A stretch of 5,742 bases of DNA from an uncultured Verrucomicrobiota bacterium (GTDB taxonomy: Bacteria > Verrucomicrobiota > Kiritimatiellia > RFP12 > UBA3636). The translations under genes were made by a program, and so were the position numbers. The notes below the pieces were generated by a model. The model was not told the DNA's origin. It did no database searches and worked only from the letters and a program-made list of their open reading frames with translations. Location: the NCBI GenBank assembly GCA_946612175.1, contig CAMOEO010000206.1, forward strand, positions 1 to 5,742, in the 5' to 3' direction. This document shows positions 1 through 5,742 of this stretch, piece after piece (position 1 is the first letter of the stretch; every line of letters begins with the position of its first letter).

Positions 1-2
1 GG

Positions 3-644
3 CCCGTCACGCTCGGCCTTCTCGCTCTCTCCTGTCTCGGGCTCGGCCTCGGCCATCTTCTCTCCCGCGCCCAGGCCCGCGGCCGGGCGCGCGCCCTCGC
101 CACGGACGCCCGCCGCCGCCGCGCACTGCGCCGCCGCCGCACGGCCTCCGTCTTCCCGCCGCCCTCGCCCGAAGCGCTTCTCGCCGCATGGGAGCGCTCC
201 CGCGACTCGCTCTCCGAGCGCATCCTGCTCGGCTCGCTCGTGGCCGACCTCGAGCCCGCGGTCGACGCCTCGTATCAGCGCGACGCCGACGGGATGATCG
301 TCGGGCGCGCGCCCGGCATCCGCGGATGGCTCGCGGAGAACGCGCCCGAACTTCTGCCGCACTACAAGGTACTGATGACGTACAAGCGCCTTGCGGAGAG
401 GTTCCGCCTCGCGTGCGGGCTCGACGAGCCCGGCACGGCGGAGGAACTCCTCGCCATCCGCGCGCCGGGGCGCCCGGCGTCCGCCCGCGCCCGTCGGGTC
501 GCGCTCGCGAAGCCCCGGCGGGAGGCGGCGGCGCTCCTCGCCGCGTTGCCCCGGCCGACCCTCCGCGCGCTCGACGACGAGCTGCACCGACGGCTCGGCC
601 TCGTCCGCAGGCGTCGAGGTCCGCGGCGACGCCGCTCCGCCTAG
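3..644 (+). CDS. Partial membrane-anchored protein of unknown function (3' part; paralogue of the right-edge gene)
   Basis: The frame is open from the left edge to a TAG at 642-644, giving 213 visible residues; the start lies outside the window. The fragment begins with a hydrophobic stretch of about 20 residues (LGLLALSCLGLGLG core), probably a signal anchor. An Arg/Ala-rich basic segment follows, then a conserved core with motifs GSLVADLEP, GRAPGIRGWL, APELLPHYKVLMTYK and CGLDEPGTAEELL. After a low-complexity Ala/Arg/Pro linker, the C-terminus carries LDDELHRRLGLVR. The core and C-terminal motifs recur in the minus-strand gene at 5432-5742, which is the main evidence that this frame is coding. 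I do not recognise the function. The YKxLMxYKxLA stretch is probably helical. It converges on thiL with 45 bases between the stops. An internal start at GTG 240 is possible but would cut into the conserved core, so I prefer the longer reading. Confidence 0.72.
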   Translation, partial: PVTLGLLALSCLGLGLGHLLSRAQARGRARALATDARRRRALRRRRTASVFPPPSPEALLAAWERSRDSLSERILLGSLVADLEPAVDASYQRDADGMIVGRAPGIRGWLAENAPELLPHYKVLMTYKRLAERFRLACGLDEPGTAEELLAIRAPGRPASARARRVALAKPRREAAALLAALPRPTLRALDDELHRRLGLVRRRRGPRRRRSA

Positions 645-689
645 CCTCGCGCGGGGCGGGCGGGCGGCGACGCGGGCGTAGTGGTCCGC

Positions 690-1670
690 CTATGCCGGGG
701 CGTCCCGTTCCGAGGCGGGCGCGGAGGGGGCGAAGTGGTCGAAGCCGCCCTCGGGGAGCTCGCGGGCGTCGGGGCCTTCGCCGAGGAGGACGAGACCGCC
801 GGGGAGGGGTTCGCCGACGGTGCCGATGCGCGTGCATCGGGTGGCGGGAAAGGCGCGGCGGAAGTCGTCGGCGAAGTCGGCGTCGGCGGGCGGGACGGTG
901 AAGAGCAGCTCGAAGTCCTCGCCGTCGCCGAAGGCGTGCGCGACCGGGTCGGGGGCGGCCTCGCAGACGGGCGAGAGGGGGACGGCGGCGGGGTCGACGG
1001 AGAGGCGGACGGCGGATTCGCGGGCGAGGTGGCGCAGCTCGGAGGCGAGGCCGTCGGAGATGTCGATGCAGGCGCGGCGGCCGCGCGCGCGGAGCCAGGC
1101 GCCCTCGCGGAGGCGGGGAACGAAGTCGAGGTGGCGGCCGGACTCGAAGGAGCGGCCGAGGGAGCCGGTGACCCAGAGCCCGTCGCCGGGGCGGGCGGCG
1201 GAGCGGAGCATGGCCTCGCCGCGGGGGACGGCGCCGGCGCAGAAGATGTGCAGCTCGAGGGCGTCGCCGCGGGACGTGTCGCCGCCCGCGAGCGCGACGC
1301 CGAACTCGCGGGCGCGGCCGGCGAGGCCCTCGTAGAGGCGCTCGACGTCGGCGACGGGGATGGAGGCGGGCGCGACGAGGTCGACGAGCGCCCAGCGGGG
1401 CTCGGCGCCCATGGCGGCGAAGTCGGAAAGGACGCGGCCGAGGGCCTTGCGGCCGACGCGGAGCGGGTCGGTGCCGGGGAGGAAGTGGTGGCCCTCGCGG
1501 ACGGGATCGGACTTGAGCACGAGGTCTTCGCCGGGGGCGGGCGGGGCGGCGAGCGCGCAGTCGTCGCCGGCGCCGAGGAGGAGGTCGGGCCGGGAGGGGA
1601 GGGAGGGGCGGAGGCGGGCGATCAGGGCGCGTTCGCCGAGGCGGCCGAGGGTGGTGGCGGGGGATTCCAT
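690..1670 (-). CDS. thiL: Thiamine-monophosphate kinase
   Basis: ThiL phosphorylates thiamine monophosphate with ATP to thiamine diphosphate, the last step of cofactor synthesis, in the cytosol. The 326 residues match the usual family length of about 310-350. Family motifs appear in order: GAGDD (33-37, metal/nucleotide aspartates), KSDPVREGHHF (53-63, a variant of the usual S-T/S-D-x-x-V-E-G-x-H-F), LSDFAAMGAEP (81-91), AGGDTS (128-133), a glycine turn WVTGSLG (166-172), IDISDGL (202-208) and FGDGEDFELLF (246-256). It is the last gene of the operon. Its ATG at 1670 lies 49 bases inside the upstream fusion gene, with no visible Shine-Dalgarno, so translation probably depends on ribosomes finishing that gene. 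The start is fixed by conserved residues beginning about ten codons in (GRLGERALI). The stop is TAG at 690-692. Family assignment is secure. Confidence 0.95.
   Translation of the reverse strand: MESPATTLGRLGERALIARLRPSLPSRPDLLLGAGDDCALAAPPAPGEDLVLKSDPVREGHHFLPGTDPLRVGRKALGRVLSDFAAMGAEPRWALVDLVAPASIPVADVERLYEGLAGRAREFGVALAGGDTSRGDALELHIFCAGAVPRGEAMLRSAARPGDGLWVTGSLGRSFESGRHLDFVPRLREGAWLRARGRRACIDISDGLASELRHLARESAVRLSVDPAAVPLSPVCEAAPDPVAHAFGDGEDFELLFTVPPADADFADDFRRAFPATRCTRIGTVGEPLPGGLVLLGEGPDARELPEGGFDHFAPSAPASERDAPA
1587..1608 (+). other. Tight G-quadruplex motif inside thiL
   Basis: Five G runs of three or four (1587-1589, 1592-1594, 1596-1599, 1601-1603, 1605-1608) are separated by loops of only one or two bases, which is a strong canonical quadruplex pattern. 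It lies on the plus strand, the template strand for thiL, over codons of the early RPSLPSRPD segment. In a genome this G-rich it may simply follow from composition, but the short loops are notable. Confidence 0.45.
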
Positions 1671-3799
1671 CGGGGACGGGGCAGGTAGTAGACGGGGGCG
1701 CCGGCGAGCGTCGCGAAGGGCATGACGGGGTTGCCGAGCATGTCGAGCGCGCCGGCGGGGACGAAGCCGAGGACGTCCGCGGCGGGCGGGTCGGCGGGGG
1801 CGCCGGAGGCGTTCCAGGCGACGGCGATCGGGGCGCCGGCGGAGTCGAGGAAGCGCAGGGCCCAGACGCCGTCGGGGCCGCCGCGGAGCGGGGCGGAGGC
1901 GAAGGCGGCGGAGCCGAGCGTCTCGAGGAGGGTCCGCAGCGCGTCGAAGCCGGGACGGTTGCGCCAGGGGGCGCCGGGGGCGGTGCCGGGGTCGACGAGG
2001 CCGAAGCCGTGGGCGGCGAGAGACCAGACCGTCATGGCGTCGGCCATGCCGGAGCAGAGTCCGAGCAGAAGGTAGCGGACGGTGTACGCGGCGGCGTCGG
2101 CCTCGGAGACGGAGGGGTCTCCGGTGCGGGGTCCGGGGGAGACGTAGGGGGAGCCGACGGGGGACCATTCGCCGGTGCCGGCGAGCGGCCAGTTGAACTC
2201 CGTGACGACGAGGCGGTCGGCGAGGGCGTCGGGGCGGGCCTCGGCGAACGCGCGGAGGGCGGCGAGCTTGCCGACGGCGTCGAAGCGGCCCTGGCGGCGC
2301 TCGGGGGCGCCGCGGCGGTCCACGTAGAGCTCCGCGGAGGCGCCGGCGAGCGGCGGGTCGCCCGGCGCCGGGGCGGGGAGGAGGCGGAGCGCGGCGGCGA
2401 AGTAGTCCCACTCGAAGTCGATGACGGAGGGCGCGAGGAACGGGACGGCGGGGAAGCGGCGGCGCAGGGCGGGAAGGCGGCCGAGGAGGAGGGCGAGCTC
2501 GCGGAAGGTCCAGAGGCCCCACTTGACGCGGTTGACGGCGTGGAGGTATTCGCACCACGCGAGGCGGCCGCCGAGGTCGCCGAGGGCGGAGAGGACGCGT
2601 TCGCAGAAGGCGGTCCAGCCGTCGGGGTCGAGGACGGAGGCGCGGCACTGGACGAGGGAGACGGCGACGGGGCGGCCGAGCGCGGCGAGGCGGCGCGCCA
2701 GGTCGATCCGGGCGTCCGTGGCGCCGGCCGGCTCGTGGGCGTAGAGGCGCAGGTGGACGCCGGCGAAGGGGAGGCGCTCGAGGCGGGCGAGCTCGCCGGC
2801 GGTGCGGTCGGGGTCGCCCGAGAGGGAGACGAAGACGCGGGAGCCGAGACCGGTCACGGGGCGGCCGAAGGCGACGACGGCGAGACGTCGGGCCTGGCGG
2901 CGAGCCGCGGGGCCGAGGCGGAGGAGGGCGGCGAGGGGGGCGAGGACGCGGGTGACGGACTGGTGGCGGCGGCGGTCGCGCGGACGGAGGGCGGGAACGG
3001 CCTGCTCCGACTTGGTGTCCCAGATCCAGATGTCCTGCGGAGGCGGGTAGGCGGGCTCGGGCGAGGCGGCGCGCGGCCGGAACGGGTGGCGGAGACCGCG
3101 CGTGGCGGAGTGCAGCGCGAAGGCGCGCCGGAAGCGGCGTTCGTCCTCGAGAAAGCCGGGGGGCGGGGGGGCGCGCCAGTACATCTCGAAGAAGACGCGG
3201 AGGAAGTCGGAGGGCAGCGCGATGCGCGAGAGGTCGCGGGCGCGGAGGCGCGTCGGGACGGGGCCCGGGAGGATGCGGCCGCGGTTAAGGTCGACGAAGA
3301 GGATGCGGCCGTCGGGCGCGAGCAGGATGTTCTGGTTGCCGAGGTCCAGGTGGACGAAGCCGGCGTCGTGGAGGCCGCGGCAGGCGGCGGCGACGCGCTC
3401 CAGAAGGGCGATGAGCGCGGGGCAGGGGCCGCCCGCGCGGTAGAGCGCGGCGAGGCGGGCGGTGAAGGAGACGAGTCCGGGCTCGTAGCGCGTCGCGAGG
3501 AGCCCCGCGCCGCCGCGCGGGGCGATGCGGGCGAGGGGCTCGGGGGTGGCGCCGGGGAGGCGCTCGTGGATGCGGCGGGCGGCGAGGTACGCGCGTTCCG
3601 CCTTGGGGAGGCGGCCCGAGAGGCGGTCCGCGAGGGCGCGGAGGGGAGAGGGGGGCGGAAAGCGCTTCACGACCGCGTCGGCCCCCGCGAGCGGGAGGCG
3701 GACGGTGAGGTTGCGGCCGCGCTGCAGGACGACGGCGCCGTCCGGAAGGCGGTCGGGGTCGAACGCGGCGAGGGCGCGCTGGAAGTCCTCTTCGCTCAT
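1622..3799 (-). CDS. Kdo-kinase-like domain fused to a TIM-barrel glycoside-hydrolase-like domain
   Basis: This is a 725-residue two-domain protein. Residues 1-250 form a protein-kinase-like fold of the LPS/Kdo kinase type: VVKRF with a candidate ATP lysine K45, KAERAY with E68 as possible helix-C glutamate, catalytic loop HLDLGNQN (H150, D152, N157), and metal motif FVDLNRGR (D170). The last resembles the IDFDRGR of KdkA-type kinases, which phosphorylate Kdo. A linker (250-320, with DIWIWDTKSEQ) leads to a probable beta/alpha barrel at about 321-605. Its strands include FVSLSG, WCEYLHAVNRVKWG (E417), SAELYVDRRG, VVTEFNWP (E534, candidate nucleophile) and MTVWSLAAHGFGLVD. A beta-rich C-terminal part (about 610-710, DMLGNPV and PVYYL) follows. 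No signal peptide is visible, so it is probably cytosolic. The ATG overlaps the tsaE stop as ATGA. The 3' end overlaps thiL by 49 bases. Being beside lpxI suggests envelope glycan or LPS core work, by inference. The kinase family is fairly sure; the hydrolase family and both substrates are not. Confidence 0.85.
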   Translation of the reverse strand: MSEEDFQRALAAFDPDRLPDGAVVLQRGRNLTVRLPLAGADAVVKRFPPPSPLRALADRLSGRLPKAERAYLAARRIHERLPGATPEPLARIAPRGGAGLLATRYEPGLVSFTARLAALYRAGGPCPALIALLERVAAACRGLHDAGFVHLDLGNQNILLAPDGRILFVDLNRGRILPGPVPTRLRARDLSRIALPSDFLRVFFEMYWRAPPPPGFLEDERRFRRAFALHSATRGLRHPFRPRAASPEPAYPPPQDIWIWDTKSEQAVPALRPRDRRRHQSVTRVLAPLAALLRLGPAARRQARRLAVVAFGRPVTGLGSRVFVSLSGDPDRTAGELARLERLPFAGVHLRLYAHEPAGATDARIDLARRLAALGRPVAVSLVQCRASVLDPDGWTAFCERVLSALGDLGGRLAWCEYLHAVNRVKWGLWTFRELALLLGRLPALRRRFPAVPFLAPSVIDFEWDYFAAALRLLPAPAPGDPPLAGASAELYVDRRGAPERRQGRFDAVGKLAALRAFAEARPDALADRLVVTEFNWPLAGTGEWSPVGSPYVSPGPRTGDPSVSEADAAAYTVRYLLLGLCSGMADAMTVWSLAAHGFGLVDPGTAPGAPWRNRPGFDALRTLLETLGSAAFASAPLRGGPDGVWALRFLDSAGAPIAVAWNASGAPADPPAADVLGFVPAGALDMLGNPVMPFATLAGAPVYYLPRPRWNPPPPPSAASANAP

Positions 3800-4269
3800 G
3801 CGGGGATGCGCTGCGGCGCCGGGGGCGGCGGCGAGACCTCGATCGTCCGGTCGTCCGGCCCCGGGCCCGGGGCGATGCGGACGCGGACGACGTCCGGCGG
3901 CAGGCGGCCGGCGGCGCGTTCGGGCCATTCGACGGCCATCGGGTCGCCCGCGTCGAGATAGTCGTCCCAGCCGATCGAGTCCAGCTCGTCCGGCCCGGAA
4001 AGGCGGTAGAGGTCGAGGTGGACGAGGCGACGGCCGGACGCGTCGTCGAGGTACTCGTTCGCGATGGCGAAGGTCGGGGACGAGACCGCGGCCCGGATTC
4101 CCAGCCCCTCGCAGAGCCCCTGCACGAAGCAGGTCTTGCCCGCGCCGAGGTCCCCCTCCAGCGCGTAGCGGGCCGAGGGGCCGAACGCGGCGGCGAGGGA
4201 GCGGGCGAAGGCCTGCGTTTCGGCGACGCCATGGACGGCGCGCACGAGGGGGGCGGAGGGGGCGTTCAT
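3796..4269 (-). CDS. tsaE: tRNA threonylcarbamoyladenosine biosynthesis ATPase TsaE
   Basis: TsaE is the small P-loop ATPase that works with TsaD and TsaB to place the threonylcarbamoyl group on A37 of ANN-decoding tRNAs (t6A). The 157 residues are typical. Visible motifs are Walker A EGDLGAGKT (38-46; K45, T46), SSPTF (63-67, the switch region), HLDLYRL (84-90) and VEWPER (113-118). The C-terminus ends in a Pro-rich tail. The ATG at 4269 is followed by family-like sequence, while the codons before it read as a Pro/Arg-rich stretch with no domain. As printed, the frame is open upstream into lpxI, so a literal reading gives an LpxI-TsaE fusion. I annotate tsaE separately because removing one C from a C10 run at 4327-4336 yields an lpxI stop overlapping this ATG as ATGA. 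The same ATGA arrangement links tsaE to the downstream kinase gene. No Shine-Dalgarno is seen. Confidence 0.92.
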   Translation of the reverse strand: MNAPSAPLVRAVHGVAETQAFARSLAAAFGPSARYALEGDLGAGKTCFVQGLCEGLGIRAAVSSPTFAIANEYLDDASGRRLVHLDLYRLSGPDELDSIGWDDYLDAGDPMAVEWPERAAGRLPPDVVRVRIAPGPGPDDRTIEVSPPPPAPQRIPA

Positions 4270-5247
4270 GCGGAAGGGGCGGCGGCGGGGCGCGCGGCGG
4301 GGAGGACGGGGGCGGAGGCGGGGGGCGGGGGGGGGGCCCGAGTCGAAGGCGACGATCGCGAGGTTGCGGCGGTCGGCCTCGCGGACCACGGCGGGGAGGT
4401 CGACGAAGAGCGTCCGCCCCGCCTGGACGGCGAGCGCCGTGCAGCGGGCCCTTCGCATCACCTTCAGGGTGCGGAGCCCCACGGCGGGGATGTCGAACCG
4501 CATGTCGTGGCCGTGCTTGGCGACCTTGACGACCATCGCGCCGCGGCGGGCGATGCGGCCGCCGCGGAGGATCGTCGAGTTGGTGCCGTCGAAGCCCTCG
4601 ACCGCGAGCGCGACGCCGTCCTTCACGACCACCGTCTGCCCGATGTCGAGGTCGCAGACGGACATCGCGATCCGGGAGCCGTACTCTAGGTCGGACCGCT
4701 CCGCGTCCGAAAGGCCGCGCCGCGTGAGGAGCCCGGGCGCTGGGATATGGGCGCCGAGGAAGAGCGAGGACGGGAGGACCTTCGCGCCGAGGGCCTCGAT
4801 CTCCTCGATCAGGCGGCCGTAGATCGTATGGGCGTTGTGGACGCGGAGGGAGGCCAGGATCGCCGTGAGCTCCGGGTCGAACGCGGCGCGGAAGAAGGAG
4901 AGGGGGTTGATCTGCCCGGCGAGGATCACGTTGCGGAAGCCGGACGCCTTGATCGCGGCGCGGAAGCCGGAGATCGACGAAATCGAGATCCGTTCCCGCC
5001 AGTCCGCGAGGGCGAGGGTCGCCTTCGGGGTCGTGCCGCGAAGTCCGAGCGCCCCGAGCCGCGGAACGCCGACGGCGCGCGCGCCCTCCAGAACGAGGCG
5101 GGGGAGGGCGCCGGCGCCCGAGAGGACGAGGAGGTCCTCCGGCGGGGCGCCTGCGCAATCCGTCCCCGGCACCGGGATCGGTGCCGTCGCGGGAGCATCC
5201 CCCGTCGCGGGGGGAGGCGGGATGGTGTCTGCCGGGGGAGACGTCAT
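4266..5247 (-). CDS. lpxI: UDP-2,3-diacylglucosamine pyrophosphatase LpxI, with a possible frameshift at its 3' end
   Basis: LpxI hydrolyses UDP-2,3-diacylglucosamine to lipid X and UMP in lipid A synthesis, on the cytosolic side of the inner membrane. It replaces LpxH in bacteria that lack that enzyme. Residues (from the ATG at 5247) show the N-terminal LVLSGAGALPRLV (40-52), FRNVILAGQINP (104-115), IAPAGxLTRR-like IPAPGLLTRR (168-177), LDIGQTVVVKDG (200-211), AVEGFDGTNSTI (215-226), VVKVAKHGHDMRFDIP (239-254) and AVQAGRTLFVD (273-283). The DxRxD motif near 248-252 is strongly conserved in the family. About 38 Pro/Ala-rich residues precede the core, so the 326-residue protein is longer than the usual 270-290. 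As printed, the frame runs on into tsaE. With one C fewer in the C10 tract it would end at TGA 4266-4268 after an Ala/Pro-rich tail. An in-frame ATG at 5331 would add 28 unconserved residues and is less likely. Confidence 0.9.
4327..4336 (-). other. C10 homopolymer tract at the lpxI-tsaE junction (candidate indel or slippage site)
   Basis: The plus strand has ten consecutive G (C10 in the mRNA) just after the last conserved lpxI codons, followed one base away by a C6 run. In the printed frame the following 22 codons read as a Pro/Arg-rich linker into tsaE with no stop. With one C fewer, they read as an Ala/Pro-rich tail ending in TGA that overlaps the tsaE ATG. The surrounding plus-strand G runs (about 4300-4336) also fit a G-quadruplex pattern, which favours both polymerase slippage and sequencing error. 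Whether the tract is truly 9 or 10 cannot be told from one sequence. Confidence 0.6.
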
Positions 5248-5351
5248 GCGGGAGAGGATACCAGAAGCCTCCTCGCTCCGCAACCCGCCGAAATCCCGGC
5301 CTTTTCCCGAATTCTCACTTCTTCTTCCCATTGCATTCTTCGCCTTTGCAT
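5244..5351 (-). other. Possible 35-codon upstream ORF ending at the lpxI start
   Basis: An ATG at 5351 follows AGGAG (5366-5362) with a 10-base spacer. Its frame stays open for 35 codons and stops at TGA 5246-5244, overlapping the lpxI ATG as ATGA. That geometry would allow translational coupling from a leader ORF. Against it, the codons (CAA, AGG, CGA, AGA, GTA) often end in A or T, unlike the surrounding genes, and the peptide (MQRRRMQWEEEV...) has no recognisable feature. It also competes with the leaderless promoter reading of the same bases. It may be accidental. Confidence 0.2.
5248..5283 (-). promoter_or_regulatory. Sigma-70-type promoter for lpxI, predicted to give a leaderless mRNA
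   Basis: Reading the minus strand, TTGCGG (5283-5278) and TATCCT (5260-5255) are separated by exactly 17 bases, the ideal sigma-70 spacing. The expected +1 falls at 5248 or 5247, on or next to the A of the lpxI ATG, so the transcript would have no 5' leader. This agrees with the lack of a Shine-Dalgarno at a usable distance. The nearest AGGAGG (5273-5268) is 20 bases from the ATG and lies inside the promoter spacer. The promoter would drive the whole lpxI-tsaE-fusion-thiL operon. The match is by eye, with no transcript data. Confidence 0.5.
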
Positions 5352-5382
5352 CGACCTATTTCTCCTCGCCTAAACGGCTCGT

Positions 5383-5417
5383 TGTTCGCTGTTCGTTTTT
5401 ACCTGTTCGCTGTTGCG
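5383..5417. repeat. Degenerate heptamer tandem repeat (TGTTCGC unit)
   Basis: Five 7-base units lie end to end: TGTTCGC, TGTTCGT, TTTTACC, TGTTCGC, TGTTGCG. The 11-mer TGTTCGCTGTT is exact at 5383-5393 and 5404-5414, 21 bases apart, which is two helical turns. The block sits in the intergenic region between the stop of the right-edge gene and the lpxI promoter. It could be a decayed simple repeat or a pair of binding sites on one face of the helix; the sequence does not decide. Confidence 0.55.
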
Positions 5418-5431
5418 TGGCGTTCTCGTTC

Positions 5432-5742
5432 CTACGAGGCGTCCCGCCTTGCTCCGCGGCTCATCCGCACGAGCCCGAGCCGTCGCCACACCTCGTCGTC
5501 CAGCCCCTTCAGCGTGCGGAAGTCCCGCAGCAGCTCCTGCGCCGTCTTCCCCGCTTTCGCGGGCGCCCTGCCGCGAGGGGAGGGCGCCGTGGCGGGGTGT
5601 GTCGCCTTCGTGGCGGGGTCCGGTGGGAGGAGATCCTCGGCGGTCCAAGGCTCCAGAAGCCCGCAGACGCGGAGGAACTTGTCCGCGAGCGCCTTGTAGC
5701 GCATGAGCGTCTTGTAGCGGCGGGAGAGCTCGGGGCAGCGCT
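5432..5742 (-). CDS. Partial protein of unknown function (3' part; paralogue of the left-edge gene)
   Basis: The frame is open from the right edge to TAG at 5432-5434. Its start lies outside the window; an ATG at 5704 is in frame, but the conserved sequence CPELSRRYKTL precedes it, so it is internal. The visible part carries CPELSRRYKTLMRYK, LADKF, CGLLEPWTAEDLL, then a low-complexity Pro/Ala/Lys linker and a C-terminal LDDEVWRRLGLVR. By eye, about 22 of 38 residues across the PEL...TAExLL core are identical to the left-edge gene, and the C-terminal motif also matches. It lies upstream of lpxI on the same strand with a 184-base gap holding a separate promoter, so it need not be part of the operon. 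I do not recognise the function. Confidence 0.7.
   Translation of the reverse strand, partial: RCPELSRRYKTLMRYKALADKFLRVCGLLEPWTAEDLLPPDPATKATHPATAPSPRGRAPAKAGKTAQELLRDFRTLKGLDDEVWRRLGLVRMSRGARRDAS

Noticed and set aside
3..62. Lipobox (ALSC) in the hydrophobic start of the left-edge protein
   Set aside because: The residues before the cysteine fit the lipobox consensus poorly and the hydrophobic stretch continues past it, so a membrane anchor is more likely.
672..697. Weak inverted repeat (GGCGTA ... TATGCC) at the thiL stop as a bidirectional terminator
   Set aside because: The stem is only about six pairs with a wobble, partly inside thiL, and no T run follows on either strand.
1671..2648. 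N-terminal extension of the thiL frame up to 2648
   Set aside because: It is Arg/Pro-rich and out of frame with the glycosidase domain, which explains the same bases. ThiL family sequence begins right after the ATG at 1670.
681..3961. Very long open frames on the plus strand across 681-1688 and 2009-3961
   Set aside because: They are Gly/Ala/Glu/Val-rich antisense readings of thiL and the fusion gene. Stop codons are rare on both strands at this G+C, and no domain or motif is visible in them.
4554..4600. DGTN in LpxI in place of the EGTD seen in alphaproteobacterial enzymes, as a sign of lost activity
   Set aside because: I recall the GTN form in LpxI of other lineages, and all other conserved motifs are intact, so this looks like normal variation.
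3800..5158. Upstream extension of the kinase-glycosidase frame through tsaE and lpxI as far as 5158
   Set aside because: The extension is an Arg/Pro-rich out-of-frame reading of tsaE and lpxI, whose own frames show clear family motifs. The ATG at 3799 with its ATGA overlap is the sensible start.
5268..5273. AGGAGG on the minus strand as the lpxI ribosome binding site
   Set aside because: It is 20 bases from the ATG, too far for normal use, and lies within the spacer of the better-supported promoter.
1..5742. CRISPR arrays, tRNA or rRNA genes, insertion sequences
   Set aside because: No regularly spaced repeats, cloverleaf-like sequence, rRNA-like stretch or transposase motifs were seen on either strand.

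Overview
The window is about three quarters G+C by eye and densely coded. It holds a compact minus-strand operon, read right to left as lpxI, tsaE, a kinase-glycosidase fusion and thiL. Two partial genes of one unrecognised protein family frame it, one at each edge, both pointing inward. LpxI makes lipid X from UDP-2,3-diacylglucosamine, so the host is a Gram-negative-type bacterium with lipid A. The high G+C, LpxI in place of LpxH, and the style of the flanking proteins recall uncultured PVC-group bacteria (Kiritimatiellota or Lentisphaerota-like). That placement is a low-confidence impression, since no marker gene is present.

Layout: 3-644 (+) is the 3' part of a membrane-anchored protein of unknown function. 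645-689 is a 45-base convergent gap with no convincing terminator. 690-1670 (-) is thiL. 1622-3799 (-) is a 725-residue protein joining a Kdo-kinase-like domain to a TIM-barrel glycoside-hydrolase-like domain. 3796-4269 (-) is tsaE and 4266-5247 (-) is lpxI. 5248-5431 is the only real intergenic region. It is relatively AT-rich and holds a good sigma-70-type promoter set for a leaderless lpxI transcript, a short possible upstream ORF and degenerate heptamer repeats. 5432-5742 (-) is the 3' part of a second member of the family seen at 3-644.

All operon junctions are overlaps: a 49-base overlap for fusion/thiL, ATGA for tsaE/fusion, and ATGA for lpxI/tsaE if one C is removed from a C10 run. 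As printed, that run fuses lpxI to tsaE in frame. Four jobs are therefore likely co-expressed: lipid A synthesis, probable phosphorylation or trimming of envelope sugar, t6A tRNA modification and thiamine diphosphate synthesis. The items most worth following up are the C10 tract at the lpxI/tsaE junction, the kinase-glycosidase fusion beside lpxI, and the inward-facing paralogue pair.
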